Assembly: GCA_002371375.1 (NCBI GenBank)
Contig: DFIB01000113.1
Span: 1-14,013 of the forward strand
Direction: 5' to 3'
Length of the DNA stretch: 14,013 nt
DNA from: Mageeibacillus sp. UBA3708
GTDB taxonomy: Bacteria; Bacillota; Clostridia; Saccharofermentanales; Saccharofermentanaceae
The notes under the pieces were generated by a model. It saw only the letters and a program-made list of their open reading frames with translations, was not told where the DNA came from and did not search any database. Both the position numbers and the translations under genes were made by a program. Below are positions 13,688 through 14,013 of this stretch, one piece after another; the first letter of the stretch is position 1; the number at the start of each line of letters is the position of its first letter.

Positions 13688-14013
13688 ATGAGAGTAGTAA
13701 TTCAGGATAATTATGACAAGATGTGTAAGTGGGCTGCAAATTACATCGCAGCTAAGATCAATGCACACAAGGAAGCAAGACCCTTTGTACTCGGTCTTCC
13801 CACAGGCTCTTCACCTATCGGTGTCTATAAGGAGCTCGTAAGGAAGAACAAGGCAGGCGAGGTATCATTTGCCAATGTAGTTACATTCAATATGGACGAA
13901 TACCTCGGACTCCCTCACGAGCACGATCAGAGCTACTGATACTTCATGCATGACAATTTCTTTGATCACCTTGTTGACATGAAGCCTGAGAATATCAATA
14001 TTCTGAACGGAAT
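13688..14013 (+). CDS. nagB: Glucosamine-6-phosphate deaminase (NagB), interrupted by in-frame TGA, 3' truncated
   Basis: NagB interconverts glucosamine-6-phosphate and fructose-6-phosphate plus ammonia. The first 83 residues are clearly Nag[19 protein letters not shown] (33-50) is the sugar-phosphate-binding loop, and [11 protein letters not shown] (65-75) contains Asp70, equivalent to the proton-transfer Asp72 of E. coli. Codon 84 is TGA (13937-13939), between QSY and [11 protein letters not shown]. The same frame then continues with normal NagB sequence ([11 protein letters not shown]) to the window edge, so a sense codon is expected there. TGA ends other genes in this window, so general recoding is unlikely. 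A point mutation (from CGA or TGG) or a base error is most likely; read-through is a weaker option. The catalytic residues of the middle domain lie beyond the window. The ribosome binding site AAGGAG is 6 nt before the ATG. Confidence 0.88.

Noticed and set aside
13937..13939. Alternative genetic code with TGA as a sense codon
   Set aside because: TGA ends several genes here exactly at family-typical C-termini (for example after RRRKEVDL and VWPWG), and Trp is encoded by TGG throughout, so a lone nonsense change or error is simpler.

Overview
The window reads as chromosomal DNA of a Gram-positive Firmicute, most likely Clostridia and perhaps a gut or rumen Lachnospiraceae-like lineage. The grounds are LPXTG sorting signals, sortases and a sortase-assembled pilus operon, a LytTR/DUF3021 regulatory pair, a glmS-class ribozyme, AGGAGG-type ribosome binding sites and moderate GC. 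No species can be named from sequence alone.

Layout. Positions 1-100 are the 3' end (domains V and VI) of a group II intron whose body lies upstream of the window. Positions 101-317 are a leader with a 14-bp direct repeat at 20-bp spacing just upstream of a good promoter. Then comes a four-gene plus-strand operon (318-3546): a membrane-tethered PAF-acetylhydrolase-like alpha/beta hydrolase, a LytTR DNA-binding regulator, a DUF3021 four-helix membrane protein and a P1/S58 (NylC/DmpA-type) self-cleaving hydrolase. The regulator and membrane protein look like a LytTR regulatory pair that probably acts on the repeats and controls the whole operon. A convergent minus-strand DUF3592-like membrane protein (3548-4867) abuts it with a 1-nt gap.

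Positions 5058-12998 are a complete pilus operon in assembly order: signal peptidase I; a 1041-aa tip adhesin with Cys/His modules, a dead NlpC/P60-like domain, a long unrecognised middle and an LPDTG signal; an LPSTG major pilin; a class C (pilin-polymerising) sortase; a small basal or minor pilin with a non-canonical IQTG signal; and a small second sortase. A GC-rich hairpin cluster and a TTG start lie between the major pilin and the polymerising sortase, and probably hold sortase levels below pilin levels.

Positions 12999-13687 carry no gene. The first half (about 13004-13360) is bounded by imperfect terminal inverted repeats (19 of 20 core bases match) and is packed with GGTAAC/GTTACC palindromes, so it looks like a MITE-like or structured repeat element. 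The second half carries a consensus promoter, a very clear glmS-type self-cleaving ribozyme (cleavage expected at 13489/13490) and a possible Shine-Dalgarno-masking helix. The next gene is not glmS but nagB (glucosamine-6-phosphate deaminase), which has an in-frame TGA at codon 84 and runs off the window.

The most notable observation is the glmS ribozyme on a nagB message. Repression of a catabolic deaminase by its own substrate makes little sense, so NagB may work here in the biosynthetic direction, or the ribozyme may have a different output. Further points are the LytTR site with its hydrolase cargo, the pseudoenzyme domain in the pilus tip, and the unexplained palindromic element.
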